Assembly: GCA_024701455.1 (NCBI GenBank)
Contig: JABXYP010000001.1
Coordinates: forward strand, 562,001-626,000
Length of the DNA: 64,000 nt
From: Bacillus sp. A301a_S52
GTDB taxonomy: Bacteria > Bacillota > Bacilli > Bacillales > Salisediminibacteriaceae
Reading direction: 5' to 3'
In this document: in pieces, positions 41,746-50,346 of the stretch
How positions within the stretch are numbered: position 1 is the first letter of the stretch
How the letters are laid out: each line of letters begins with the position of its first letter
Made by a program: the position numbers and the translations under genes
Notes under the pieces: model-generated
What the model saw: only the letters and a program-made list of their open reading frames with translations
What the model was told of the DNA's origin: nothing
Databases searched by the model: none

Positions 41746-42315
41746 TTACTTATCCTGTTGGACTGTTAGACTGTCTACTAATTTTTCTGCGGCTTTTCGA
41801 TAAATATTACTCATGTTGATAAGCGTTAAAATTAACATAATATGCTCAGAACTCATGGCATTTTCATCTTTTAGAAGGTGTTCTACCTCTGACAAGTGAT
41901 CAGTACAATCCTGGCGAAATTTATCTGAATTTCTCTTAGAGAGGCTTAAATAATGCCTATAGAATGTTTGAAGCTCTTCAGATGAACGACTGGATCCTTC
42001 AATAAGCTCAGATAACGTTAATTTAATGTCTTGGATAGATAATACACCCTTTAATTCATAAATTAAAGAGAGAAATATCATATGCTCTTTAGTGTATTTT
42101 TTATTTTTAATAGGAGGAATTAGACCTCCTTTCGCATAATTATTAATCATCGTTTTCGTTAAAACTTTATCCTTTTCATGGCGTTTAGCATCATCAAACG
42201 TGTTATCGAATAATTGAATGACTTGGTCCATATACAAATCGAGATCAGGGATGTCCGTCAGCTTAATGTGATTGTTAATCTGGAGTTTAGATAACACTTG
42301 CTCAAGGGATTCCAT
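41746..42315 (-). CDS. DUF1836 family protein (YkrK-like)
   Basis: 189 residues. DUF1836 hallmarks: LYMDQVIQLFDNTF, a helix-turn-helix-like KDKVLTKTMINNYAKGGLIPPIKNKKYTKEHMIFLSLIYELKGVLSIQDIKLTL, then a helical tail. The MerR-like HTH suggests DNA binding. ATG at 42313-42315 follows TGGAGG. It is divergent from yplQ; the same pairing of a DUF1836 gene with a membrane protein suggests regulation, which is inference. Confidence 0.85.
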   Translation of the reverse strand: MESLEQVLSKLQINNHIKLTDIPDLDLYMDQVIQLFDNTFDDAKRHEKDKVLTKTMINNYAKGGLIPPIKNKKYTKEHMIFLSLIYELKGVLSIQDIKLTLSELIEGSSRSSEELQTFYRHYLSLSKRNSDKFRQDCTDHLSEVEHLLKDENAMSSEHIMLILTLINMSNIYRKAAEKLVDSLTVQQDK

Positions 42316-42473
42316 AGTTAAAACCTCCAATAATAATTGCAAAAAAATGAATGCCTAATTAGATAAAGTATATATGGTAAAACAGCTCAAGTAAATGTTG
42401 ACTATTAAGTATTGTAGGTATATTATAATAAGTAGTTATTAAAACTAGATGAAGTGACTTGGAGGTTGTATTA

Positions 42474-43121
42474 ATGAATATGTATATTCGAGAACCGGTG
42501 AACGGTCTCACACATTTGGCTGGTGCCCTGCTTTCGTTCATCGCATTACTAGCAATGGTTATTAAGGTTTCTCTAGATGGTGCCTCTCCTTTGGAGCTTA
42601 TGGCAGTTATTATTTTTGGAATCAGTCTCATATTACTGTATTCAGCTTCTGCAACCTATCATATGGTCATTGCCAAAGATAAAGTGATTGCTTTTTTTAG
42701 GCGAATGGATCATTCGATGATTTATGTGTTAATTGCAGGGACTTACACGCCCTTCTGTCTTATTACGATGAATGGTGTAGCAGGATGGACATTGTTTAGT
42801 GTTGTTACGGGTCTTGCCATTGCAGGTGTTGTCTTTAAAATGGTTTGGTTTCATTCTCCTAGATGGCTGTCAACGGGGCTGTATATTGGAATGGGCTGGC
42901 TTGTCGTCTTCTTTTTTGCTCCGTTATCTGAAGTGATGGCCTATCCTGGACTGATGCTACTTCTTACTGGTGGCATTTTATATACGATAGGCGGGGTGAT
43001 CTATGGTTGGAAGCCATATTGGCTGGAGTTTAAGCACATCGGCTACCATGAGATTTTTCATATCTTTATTTTACTTGGAAGCTTAGCTCACTTCCTAAGT
43101 GTCTATTTATATGTCATATAA
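42474..43121 (+). CDS. yplQ: Hemolysin III / PAQR-family membrane protein (YplQ)
   Basis: 215 residues, seven helices. PAQR/HlyIII signatures: EPVNGLTHLAGALLSFIALLAMV (with the E and H), YSASATYHM (S-x3-H), FRRMDHSMIYVLIAGTYTPFCL (D-H and TYTP) and HEIFHIFILLGSLAHFLSVYLY (H-x3-H). The conserved Ser, His and Asp bind Zn in PAQR proteins. ATG at 42474 follows TTGGAGG. Often annotated as hemolysin III, but hemolytic function is not established. Confidence 0.93.
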   Translation: MNMYIREPVNGLTHLAGALLSFIALLAMVIKVSLDGASPLELMAVIIFGISLILLYSASATYHMVIAKDKVIAFFRRMDHSMIYVLIAGTYTPFCLITMNGVAGWTLFSVVTGLAIAGVVFKMVWFHSPRWLSTGLYIGMGWLVVFFFAPLSEVMAYPGLMLLLTGGILYTIGGVIYGWKPYWLEFKHIGYHEIFHIFILLGSLAHFLSVYLYVI

Positions 43122-43131
43122 TTTATAATTT

Positions 43132-43163
43132 CCAACTGACTGGAATCGTCCAGTTGGTTTTTT
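43132..43163 (+). terminator. Intrinsic terminator of yplQ
   Basis: CCAACTG / CAGTTGG stem with a 12-base loop and TTTTTT tail, starting 11 bases after the yplQ stop. Confidence 0.75.
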
Positions 43164-43237
43164 GTTTGGAGAAATGTATGTTATAAACTTTAAACATAAG
43201 GATACCTCCTGTTCTGTTATTTTGTGGTCATTTAACT

Positions 43238-43430
43238 TTGTCAGAAGGAATTCTTTTTGCGTTAGATTGCTTGGCAAAAATACACTCGCTTGCCGTGGAC
43301 AAGGCTTCAGCTAATCGGGGGAAGATCACCACGATGGATCTTCTGCTCCTGCGATTACTCGTCGCAAATAAATTAGCTCTTGCTTTTCCCACGGGCGTCT
43401 CATGTTTTGGACAATCAATGGGGTTGAATA
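43238..43430. repeat. Probable degenerate copy of a widespread Bacillaceae intergenic repeat
   Basis: Contains cgcttgccgtggacaagg, cttcagctaatcgggggaag, ctcctgcgattactcgtcgc and cttttcccacgggcgtctc in order. From memory this follows the layout of the common Bacillaceae palindromic element with CTTTCCGYGGG at one end and CCCGCAGGAGTC at the other. Open frames on both strands (about 67 codons) are by-products. It is unrelated to the TTTAT-flanked family. Confidence 0.5.
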
Positions 43431-43521
43431 ACATTCATTAAAAAAATGGCTCCCACAAGTGAGGGCCATTATTATTAACTGGGTTTTGTCCCAGCTTCAT
43501 CATATGAATGTTGGATGTAAC

Positions 43522-44313
43522 CTATAAATGGTGTCTGTCCTCTTTTAATATCGCGTTGACTTCACCGCCGAGAAGTAAAATAAGGGAGGATAAGTGGAAC
43601 CAGACCATGAGAGCAATAACGGTCCCGATTGTCCCATACGTAGCTGAGTAATTAGCAAAGGTATTTAAATAAATGGAAAAACCATATGAGGTTAACTGCC
43701 AGCCGATCGTCGCTACGATCGCCCCAATATAGACCTCGCGAAAATGAAGACGAATGTTGGGGCCGACTAGATAGAGAATTAAGAAAACTAAAAATGTTAC
43801 GGCTGAAGTAAATAACCAACGAAAGACATCAATTTCAAAGAGCCCTAAATCAAACTCTAAGTAATGTTGCAGCTGAGAGCCAATAATTTGAACCCCTAGC
43901 GCCACAATAATGACAAAAAACATGGAGATTGTTAAGATGATAGAGGTTAAGCGGGCCATCACCATCCCGCGTTCCGCTGACACATGGTAGGCTGTATTTA
44001 ATGCTCTTATAATGGCATTTAAGGCAAGGGAAGCCGTCCATAAAGTAAAGATAATCCCTAATGAAAGGGCACCGGTTTGCTGATTACGCTCAAGGACTTG
44101 CCACTGGTTTTCAATGACTTCAAGCACTCCAGTAGGAATATAAGCCTCTTGTAAGAGACGGTAAACATCCTGAAATGTGAAAGGAAGAAATGTTAAAAGA
44201 CTGATAATAAAAATGAGAAAAGGAAATAGTGATAATAGAAAATAGTAAGCACACTGAGCGCCTAAGTCGATTAAGTTGTGCTGATTAAATCGAGTCCATA
44301 GCAATTTAAACAT
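43522..44313 (-). CDS. YihY/virulence factor BrkB family membrane protein
   Basis: 263 residues, six membrane spans. Family motifs: HNLIDLGAQCAYYFLLSLFPFLIFIISLL, SLGIIFTLWTASLALNAIIRALNTAYHV, VTFLVFLILYLVGPNIRLHFREVYIGAIVATIGWQ and YGTIGTVIALMVWFHLSSLILLLGGEVNA, the last being diagnostic of UPF0761/YihY. Bacillus YfkH belongs here. Transport or RNase BN annotations of the family are unsupported. ATG follows AGGAGG. Confidence 0.9.
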   Translation of the reverse strand: MFKLLWTRFNQHNLIDLGAQCAYYFLLSLFPFLIFIISLLTFLPFTFQDVYRLLQEAYIPTGVLEVIENQWQVLERNQQTGALSLGIIFTLWTASLALNAIIRALNTAYHVSAERGMVMARLTSIILTISMFFVIIVALGVQIIGSQLQHYLEFDLGLFEIDVFRWLFTSAVTFLVFLILYLVGPNIRLHFREVYIGAIVATIGWQLTSYGFSIYLNTFANYSATYGTIGTVIALMVWFHLSSLILLLGGEVNAILKEDRHHL

Positions 44314-44416
44314 GGCGAGTTCCTCCTGAAAGAAAATAGCTTGTATTTAATACCTTATTCCCGTAAAGTGTGAAGAAGAATCAGGAATACATATAAGTTA
44401 CGCATAACGTTCAAAA

Positions 44417-44577
44417 TTTATCACAGATAACCAACCGTCCGTAAAGCTCTCTGCTCAAAATAGAGTAAAGAGTAAAATCGAAATAGGGTGGAGCTAACTG
44501 CCGGTAATGTCCTGATTAAACTCAACTACAATCAGTGTGGGAAGGACGAATGCCCACTGATTGAAGGTTCGTTTTAT
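44417..44577 (+). repeat. Full-length TTTAT-flanked repeat
   Basis: TTTAT at 44417-44421 and 44573-44577. cacagataacc start, gctcaaaatagagtaaagag block, cctgattaaactcaactac linker, hairpin 2 and ggttcg end. Its interior (gagtaaagag, aatcgaaatagggtgg) resembles the tandem array at 45032-45492, suggesting recent common origin. Confidence 0.9.
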
Positions 44578-44650
44578 TTAGAAAAATAGAAGTCACTCTT
44601 TTTAGTCAATGACACGAGTGAGTGGTCAAGTTGAAAGTGAGGAAACGATC

Positions 44651-44860
44651 ATGAATGGCGAGCAAAGAAAAAATATTAAGCCAGGTATAGAAGTAGCGAT
44701 TGTATTAAAGCAAGATCAAAGAACAGGTAAGTTAACGAAAGGGATTGTGAAGGATCTCTTAACGAAGTCACAGACGCATCCACACGGGATCAAAGTGAGA
44801 CTCACTGACGGACAAGTGGGGCGTGTGAAAGAGATTATTTCTAATAGCGATAGTCAGTAA
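44651..44860 (+). CDS. ywbE: YwbE family protein (DUF2196)
   Basis: 69 residues: RKNIKPGIEVAIVLKQDQRTGKLTKGIVKDLLTKSQTHPHGIKVRLTDGQVGRVKEI. This whole-length pattern is YwbE/DUF2196, a small SH3-like basic protein of unknown function. ATG at 44651 follows GAGGAAACG; the frame extends upstream to 44609 without a ribosome site. Monocistronic, lying between two repeat loci. Confidence 0.9.
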   Translation: MNGEQRKNIKPGIEVAIVLKQDQRTGKLTKGIVKDLLTKSQTHPHGIKVRLTDGQVGRVKEIISNSDSQ

Positions 44861-44997
44861 GAAACGCCCTATTAAAAGAGTGTAGAGATGGGTAGTAGGC
44901 ACGCATGTTTTTAAAATAGGGATGTTCACAACAGAAGTAAAGACTAATAGTTGTGAAAAAAGCAGGACGTGAGAGAACGTCTGTTACTTATAAGGAG

Positions 44998-45036
44998 TTC
45001 CGAACGATTCTCTTGAATTCGTTCGGAATTTTTTAT
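44998..45036 (+). terminator. Intrinsic terminator whose T-tract is the repeat target
   Basis: TTCCGAACGA / TCGTTCGGAA stem followed by TTTTTTAT. The final TTTAT (45032-45036) is the left flank of the tandem repeat array. Confidence 0.75.
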
Positions 45037-45492
45037 CACAGATAACCGTCCGTAAAGCTCCCAGCTTAAAATAGAGTAAAGAGCAAAATCGATATAGGAT
45101 GGAGCTACGGTCGGTAATGTCTTGATTAAACTCAACTACCAATCAGTGGAAGAAGGACGAATGCCCACTGATTGAAGGTTCGTTATATCACAGATAACCG
45201 TCCGTAAAGCTCCCAGCTTAAAATAGAGTAAAGAGCAAAATCGATATAGGGTGGAGCTACGGTCGGTAATGTCTTGATTAAACTCAACTACCAATCAGTG
45301 GAAGAAGGACGAATGCCCACTGATTGAAGGTTCGTTATATCACAGATAACCGTCCGTAAAGCTCCCAGTTTAAAATAGAGTAAAGAGCAAAATCGATATA
45401 GGATGGAGCTACGGTCGGTAATGTCCTGATTAAACTCAACTACCAATCAGTGGAAGAAGGACGAATGCCCACTGATTGAAGGTTCGTTATAT
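45032..45492 (+). repeat. Three tandem copies of the TTTAT-flanked repeat (152-bp period)
   Basis: Left TTTAT (45032-45036), then cacagataaccgtcc begins at 45037, 45189 and 45341, an exact 152-base period. The copies differ by only about four bases. Junctions read gttatatcacagat, and eight bases of a fourth copy (cacagatg) follow at 45493. The outer stem is ACCGTCCGT / ACGGTCGGT with one mismatch; hairpin 2 is intact in all. The 160 bases after the array hold no gene. Confidence 0.95.
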
Positions 45493-45655
45493 CACAGATG
45501 GAAACAAACAGCACTTCTTCTGTGGAGATTTCAGCTCGTGTTGTTTTCAGTAGCATTACCTTGGCTTTTAATGAGTATTTACTTTTTTTCGAACGCTAAA
45601 AGTGATGTTTTTATTAGCAATAGAGCTCTCTCGTTTTCCAATCATGTCATAATAA

Positions 45656-46825
45656 TCAGGAATGGATCGCCTTTTTCATCCTAGTTAGCCCCTCGATAAC
45701 TGTGCTACGTGGGCAGGCTACATTCATTCGTACAAATCCTTCTCCGCCTTTACCAAAGCTAATTCCAGCGTTGAAACCTATTTTACCCTTGTGAGTGAAT
45801 AAATGATTCAGTTCTCCATCTGAAAGACCTAATTTGCGACAATCAATCCATAACAAGTATGTCCCTTCAGGTTCCACGAGTGTTAATTCAGGTAGTTCGT
45901 CAGCGATATAACTTTTCACCACATCAACATTGCCTTTTAAATAGGTTAAAAGTTCGTCAAGCCACTCTTCACCGTATCGATAAGCGGCCTCCATTGCAAC
46001 GATACCAAACGTATTAAGGGTAAAGCTTCCTTGTCGTTTGGCAATGGTGTGTAGCTTTTTCTGAAGGTCATTGTTAGCACAAACAATGACTGACGCCTGA
46101 AGCCCAGCTAAGTTGAAGGTTTTGCTCGGTGCAATTAATGTAATCGTATTTTCTGCAATCTCTTTAGATAAAGAGGCGATTGGAACATGTTGATGGCCTG
46201 ATAAAATTAAATCAGAATGAATCTCGTCTGAGACAATGACAACATCATGGGCTAGGCAAAGTTCTGCCATACGGCGTAACTCTTCCTCGGTCCATACCCG
46301 TCCAACGGGGTTATGAGGACTACAAAGTATGAAAAGTTTTACGCCGTTTTTAAGCGCTTGCTCAAAGGCGTCAAAGTCAATGCCATACTGGTGTTCTTTT
46401 TTAATTAAAGGACAATTTTCAACTTTACGGTCGTTATCCGTAATCATTGAGAAAAATGGTGGATAGACAGGTGATTGGACTAAGATCCGATCACCTGGTT
46501 CTGTTAATGCTTGAATCGCTTTGCCTATTGAGGGGACAACACCAGGGCTGTAGGTGATCCAGCTTTTATTTATTTCCCATCCATGACGATCAGCTAGCCA
46601 ATTAATAATTGCATCAGCTACTGTTTCTCCAGTAAAGGTATAGCCAAAAATACCATGTTCAACTCGCTTTTTAAGGGCATCGCTAATAGCTTGCGGCGGT
46701 CTGAAATCCATATCAGCTACCCACATCGGTAAAACGTCTTCTTCGGTTTTAAAGACTTCCTTAGTGCGTTCCCATTTAACAGAGAATGTGCCTGTTCGGT
46801 CTATATTTTGTTCAAAAAAAGCCAT
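45656..46825 (-). CDS. patB: PatB/MalY-type cystathionine beta-lyase / aminotransferase
   Basis: 389 residues, fold-type I PLP enzyme. MWVADMDFRPPQAI, GIFGYTF, the PLP Tyr region VYPPFFSMI, CSPHNPVGRVWTEEEL, SDEIHSDLIL, the Schiff-base lysine in APSKTFNLAGLQ and the C-terminal Arg in GFVRMNVACP. MalY/PatB members cleave cystathionine or cysteine C-S bonds. In this position no methionine gene is adjacent. ATG follows GGGTGAT. Confidence 0.93.
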   Translation of the reverse strand: MAFFEQNIDRTGTFSVKWERTKEVFKTEEDVLPMWVADMDFRPPQAISDALKKRVEHGIFGYTFTGETVADAIINWLADRHGWEINKSWITYSPGVVPSIGKAIQALTEPGDRILVQSPVYPPFFSMITDNDRKVENCPLIKKEHQYGIDFDAFEQALKNGVKLFILCSPHNPVGRVWTEEELRRMAELCLAHDVVIVSDEIHSDLILSGHQHVPIASLSKEIAENTITLIAPSKTFNLAGLQASVIVCANNDLQKKLHTIAKRQGSFTLNTFGIVAMEAAYRYGEEWLDELLTYLKGNVDVVKSYIADELPELTLVEPEGTYLLWIDCRKLGLSDGELNHLFTHKGKIGFNAGISFGKGGEGFVRMNVACPRSTVIEGLTRMKKAIHS

Positions 46826-46939
46826 TTTATCACCCGCTATTCTATAGTCTCCTTTCAGTATAAAGGGAAAACGTTTATTTAAGCAAAGCGAGTGTTTTCA
46901 GGTAGTTTTAGTCACCACATTTGGTTACAAAAATAGTGA

Positions 46940-46968
46940 TTGACTTTAACGGGAAATAGGCGTAAATT
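46940..46968 (+). promoter_or_regulatory. SigA-type promoter of the Ktr gene
   Basis: TTGACT (46940-46945), 17 bases, TAAATT (46963-46968). A repeat copy lies between it and the coding start, so the 5' leader would contain the element. Confidence 0.5.
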
Positions 46969-46989
46969 TTTCTTATTAATTAGTGGAAG

Positions 46990-47117
46990 TTTATCACAGA
47001 TTTAAACTCCCGCCTCAAAATAGAGAGGAGAGCTAACTCTTAGGCGAGAGATAACGGACGTTAAGTCCTAATTGGCTCAACGCTCAGTCAGTGGCACTGA
47101 TTGAAGGTTCGCTTTAT
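46990..47117 (+). repeat. TTTAT-flanked repeat in the ktr leader
   Basis: TTTAT at 46990-46994 and 47113-47117. The left outer stem arm is missing, while aactcccgcctc, the gaggagagc block, gcgagagataacggacg and a decayed hairpin 2 remain. It ends 28 bases before the Ktr start codon and is in sense orientation with the gene. Confidence 0.82.
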
Positions 47118-47144
47118 ATCATTCTAGATAAGAAGGGAAGACAT

Positions 47145-48473
47145 ATGAAATTATCATCAATGAAACATAAAAAACTATCACCACCGAGAGTCCTTGCTAT
47201 TGGATTTCTTGTCACGATTGTTATAGGAACGTTGTTACTTATGCTGCCTTTTGCTACAACGGAAGGCATTACTCTGATCGATGCTTTGTTTACTGCCACG
47301 TCGGCTACGACGGTGACAGGTCTTATTGTGGTAGATACCGGATCAGCCTTTACGTTTTTTGGGCAAATTGTCATTATGCTTTTAATAAAAGTAGGTGGTC
47401 TTGGTTTAATGACATTTGCTATTTTAATTGTTTTAGCATTAGGGAAACGTATCGGTTTAAGGGAAAGATTGCTAGTCCAAGAATCTTTAAATCAAACTTC
47501 CTTAGGAGGCATGATTCGACTCGTTAAAGTACTGCTTATTTTTGCATTTTCTGTGGAAGCTATCGCCACCCTTTTCTTGTCATTTCATTGGATTCCGAAG
47601 TATGGTTGGGGATTTGGCTTCTTTACGAGCTTATTTCATTCTATTTCTGCGTTCAATAATGCGGGTTTCTCGTTATGGAGTGACAGTTTATCTGGATATG
47701 TTGGTGACCCTGTCGTTAATATCCTTATCACGTTCTTATTTATAACAGGGGGTATCGGGTTTACTGTCGTCTATGATTTATTTCGCACGAAAACATTTAG
47801 GCAGCTGTCTCTCCACACAAAATTAATGTTAGTAGGGACGTTGGTTGTAAATATAGTCGCCATGTTCCTGATGTTTGTCCTGGAATACGGTAACCCTAAT
47901 ACACTTGGAAGTTTAACAGGGAGTGAAAAGCTATGGGCTTCCTATTTCCAAGCGGTTACTCCGAGAACGGCAGGTTTTAATACCGTTGATATCGGAAGTC
48001 TGACCCCAGGTACGATCACGTTTATGTTGCTATTGATGTTCATTGGTGCTGGGAGCGCCTCTACGGGGAGTGGTATTAAGCTGACAACGTTTATTATTAT
48101 CGTGTTGGCGATTAGCTCCTATTTAAGAGGACGAAAGGAAACGGTTGTATTTGAACGTCGCATTGATAATCACATTGTGATTCGTGCCCTTTCCATTGTC
48201 GGCGTTAGTCTGACCGCCGTCTTTATTAGTATCTTTATGTTATCAGTTACAGAGTCAGCCCCCTATTTAACACTCGTTTTTGAAGCATTCTCAGCCTTTG
48301 GAACTGTAGGACTGTCCATGGGGATTACTGATGAGTTAACGTTTATAGGGAAGCAGGTTATCATTGTCCTGATGGTGATAGGACGGATCGGCCCTGTGAC
48401 ACTAGCATTTGCATTAGCTAAAGCTGAAACAGCTCATGTTCGCTATCCGAAAGGCGATGTGTTTACAGGATAA
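47145..48473 (+). CDS. TrkH/KtrB-family potassium uptake protein (KtrB/KtrD)
   Basis: 442 residues, eight membrane helices in four M1-P-M2 pore repeats. Selectivity loops include SATTVTGLIVVDTG, HSISAFNNAGFSLW, TPRTAGFNTVDIG and EAFSAFGTVGLSMG, with the filter glycines of Ktr/Trk transporters; GGLGLMT and GIGFTVVYD flank them. Length and N-terminus match KtrB/KtrD rather than TrkH. It moves K+ (with Na+) inward and needs a KtrA/KtrC RCK subunit not encoded here. ATG at 47145 follows AAGGGAAG; the frame extends to 47091 inside the repeat. A terminator follows. Confidence 0.93.
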   Translation: MKLSSMKHKKLSPPRVLAIGFLVTIVIGTLLLMLPFATTEGITLIDALFTATSATTVTGLIVVDTGSAFTFFGQIVIMLLIKVGGLGLMTFAILIVLALGKRIGLRERLLVQESLNQTSLGGMIRLVKVLLIFAFSVEAIATLFLSFHWIPKYGWGFGFFTSLFHSISAFNNAGFSLWSDSLSGYVGDPVVNILITFLFITGGIGFTVVYDLFRTKTFRQLSLHTKLMLVGTLVVNIVAMFLMFVLEYGNPNTLGSLTGSEKLWASYFQAVTPRTAGFNTVDIGSLTPGTITFMLLLMFIGAGSASTGSGIKLTTFIIIVLAISSYLRGRKETVVFERRIDNHIVIRALSIVGVSLTAVFISIFMLSVTESAPYLTLVFEAFSAFGTVGLSMGITDELTFIGKQVIIVLMVIGRIGPVTLAFALAKAETAHVRYPKGDVFTG

Positions 48474-48498
48474 CGCTCGTAAAGTTAATAACACATGA

Positions 48499-48527
48499 AA
48501 GCCGTCCTAATAAACAGGACGGCTTTT
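48499..48527 (+). terminator. Intrinsic terminator
   Basis: Perfect 10-bp stem AAGCCGTCCT / AGGACGGCTT with TTTT, between the Ktr gene and the convergent gamma-glutamyltransferase gene. Confidence 0.85.
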
Positions 48528-48531
48528 GCTA

Positions 48532-50346
48532 TTATTCTGATTCGATTTGCCATGCACCGTTACGACGAGGATCACCGCCACCGTACATTCCTTCGACGTT
48601 CCCATTATCATCGATGACCACACCAAGTCCTTGAATACCACCATAAAATAATGGTGAGCTATGTTCAACGACAGAGTATCCCATATTGCGAAGCTCGTTG
48701 CTAACTTCTTCTGGTAATTCCTTTTGTAAATAGATGACATCTTCTTCATTATAAAAGCGGGGAGCCTCGATCGCTTCTTGAAGTGTCATGGGCTCACCAT
48801 CGTCATTTATTCCATAATGATATTGCATGATCGTCTGAAATACCATAGCAGGAATACGTCTTCCACCTGGTGACCCCATCCCGAGAACTGGCTGGCCTTC
48901 TTCTTCAAAAATCATGGGTGCGACAAAAGTACGTGGCCTTTTACCTGGCTCATAACGATTAATGGAATTTGGATTATCACTGAAATTAGTCATTTGATTG
49001 TTGATAAAAAAGCCGTCGATATAAATACCAGAACCGAAAAATTCACCTAGTGAATGGGTGGCGGACACCATTCTGCCTTCTTTATCTACAATAACGAAAT
49101 GAGTGGTATGTCGAGAATCGGCTTCCTCTGCAGGGGAATCGAATAACTCGGATGTATCACCAGGTGTAATCTCATTAATAGAAATATTGTCTAGTAATTG
49201 TTGAATATAATCATCGTTTGTCAGTGCTTGATGATCAATATCATCGAACGCAGGGTCACCTAGAGTGTCAAGGCGGCTGTCATAGGTGACTTTTGTTATT
49301 TCATTTATTAAATGAATATAAATGTGCTGTAAATCCTCAGAGTTAGCAAGGTCTCCGAATGAGAAATCTTCAGGCAGGTCTTCATCCGGGAAAACGTCAT
49401 TTAAATCGAGCTGATCTGCCACTTGCAAAGCTTGGACGACCACTGTTCCAGATGAAGGGGAGGGACCACCATAGACAATTTGTTCTCCCACTTCAGCAGA
49501 GACAGGTTCAGTTATTTGTGGTTCATAGCTAGCCAGATCTTCTTCAGTAAAATTGAATTGTTGTTGTAAATGATCCCCGATTGGTCCACTGTAAAAACCA
49601 TCCGACCTGTTCTCCTGAATGAGTCGTAACGTATCTGCTAAATCTTCTTGAACGAGTAGGTCATTGACACCGAGAGCCTGTCCTTCAGGAAAGAATAGTT
49701 GACGCTCATGTTCTTCCATTTCAAGGTAACGAACAGCATTACCTGTTTGCTGGTGAAAAATATCACCTACCTGAAAACCTGTTTCAGCCCGTTCAATGGC
49801 AGGGGCGATAACGTCTTCCCACGGAAGTTCCCCATGATTCTCATGAATAAGGTCCATTCCCTTAACAAAGCCAGGGATTGCAACCCCACGGCCAGTAGGG
49901 TCATCATTTCCGCTTATAGGGGCGGCTTCCCGATAATCATAACTTATGACCCCTTCTGCTGGGTCGTGATAGAGCATAACCCCACCGCCTCCAATTCCAG
50001 ATCCGTAAGGCTCAACTACGTTAAGCATAAATGAAACAGCCACAGCGGCATCGATAGCAGTACCGCCATTCTCGATAACGTCCATCCCAACTTCTGCTGC
50101 TAACGGATGGGTGGAGCTCGTCCCATAAATATCGACACGTGCCTCGCCATTATTTTGTTCAGCGGTTTGACTATTATTTTCGCTAGTCATAAGGGATTCC
50201 ACTTGCCTGTTTGTGAAGCTACTATCAGAATACGGTTCCCGAAAAGGATCAAACTCACTTTCAAAATAAAAATACCAACTGATTAAGCCTATGAAAATAA
50301 CACTGGCAAAGACGTAAGTGACGTTTAAATAACGTTTATAATTCAT
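48532..50346 (-). CDS. Membrane-anchored gamma-glutamyltransferase (CapD/PgsD-like)
   Basis: 604 residues. A single N-terminal transmembrane anchor (about 8-28), then the GGT fold: HPLAAEVGMDVIENGGTAIDAAVAVSF, YGSGIGGGGVMLYHD, VAIPGFVKG. The autocleavage/nucleophile Thr414 lies in SRHTTHFVIVD; GSPGGRRIP follows. In Bacillus anthracis the capBCAD operon encodes CapD, which cleaves poly-gamma-glutamate and links it to peptidoglycan. The same order here suggests anchoring or trimming of the polymer. Its start overlaps the pgsA stop by 4 bases (ATGA). Free glutathione hydrolysis is the alternative. Confidence 0.92.
   Translation of the reverse strand: MNYKRYLNVTYVFASVIFIGLISWYFYFESEFDPFREPYSDSSFTNRQVESLMTSENNSQTAEQNNGEARVDIYGTSSTHPLAAEVGMDVIENGGTAIDAAVAVSFMLNVVEPYGSGIGGGGVMLYHDPAEGVISYDYREAAPISGNDDPTGRGVAIPGFVKGMDLIHENHGELPWEDVIAPAIERAETGFQVGDIFHQQTGNAVRYLEMEEHERQLFFPEGQALGVNDLLVQEDLADTLRLIQENRSDGFYSGPIGDHLQQQFNFTEEDLASYEPQITEPVSAEVGEQIVYGGPSPSSGTVVVQALQVADQLDLNDVFPDEDLPEDFSFGDLANSEDLQHIYIHLINEITKVTYDSRLDTLGDPAFDDIDHQALTNDDYIQQLLDNISINEITPGDTSELFDSPAEEADSRHTTHFVIVDKEGRMVSATHSLGEFFGSGIYIDGFFINNQMTNFSDNPNSINRYEPGKRPRTFVAPMIFEEEGQPVLGMGSPGGRRIPAMVFQTIMQYHYGINDDGEPMTLQEAIEAPRFYNEEDVIYLQKELPEEVSNELRNMGYSVVEHSSPLFYGGIQGLGVVIDDNGNVEGMYGGGDPRRNGAWQIESE

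Noticed and set aside
43228..43441. Opposing 67-68 codon ORFs
   Set aside because: Both lie in a degenerate repeat sequence; neither has a ribosome site.
45032..45492. CRISPR-like or riboswitch array
   Set aside because: Repeat unit is 152 bp with no spacers, and the same unit is dispersed singly with TTTAT flanks.
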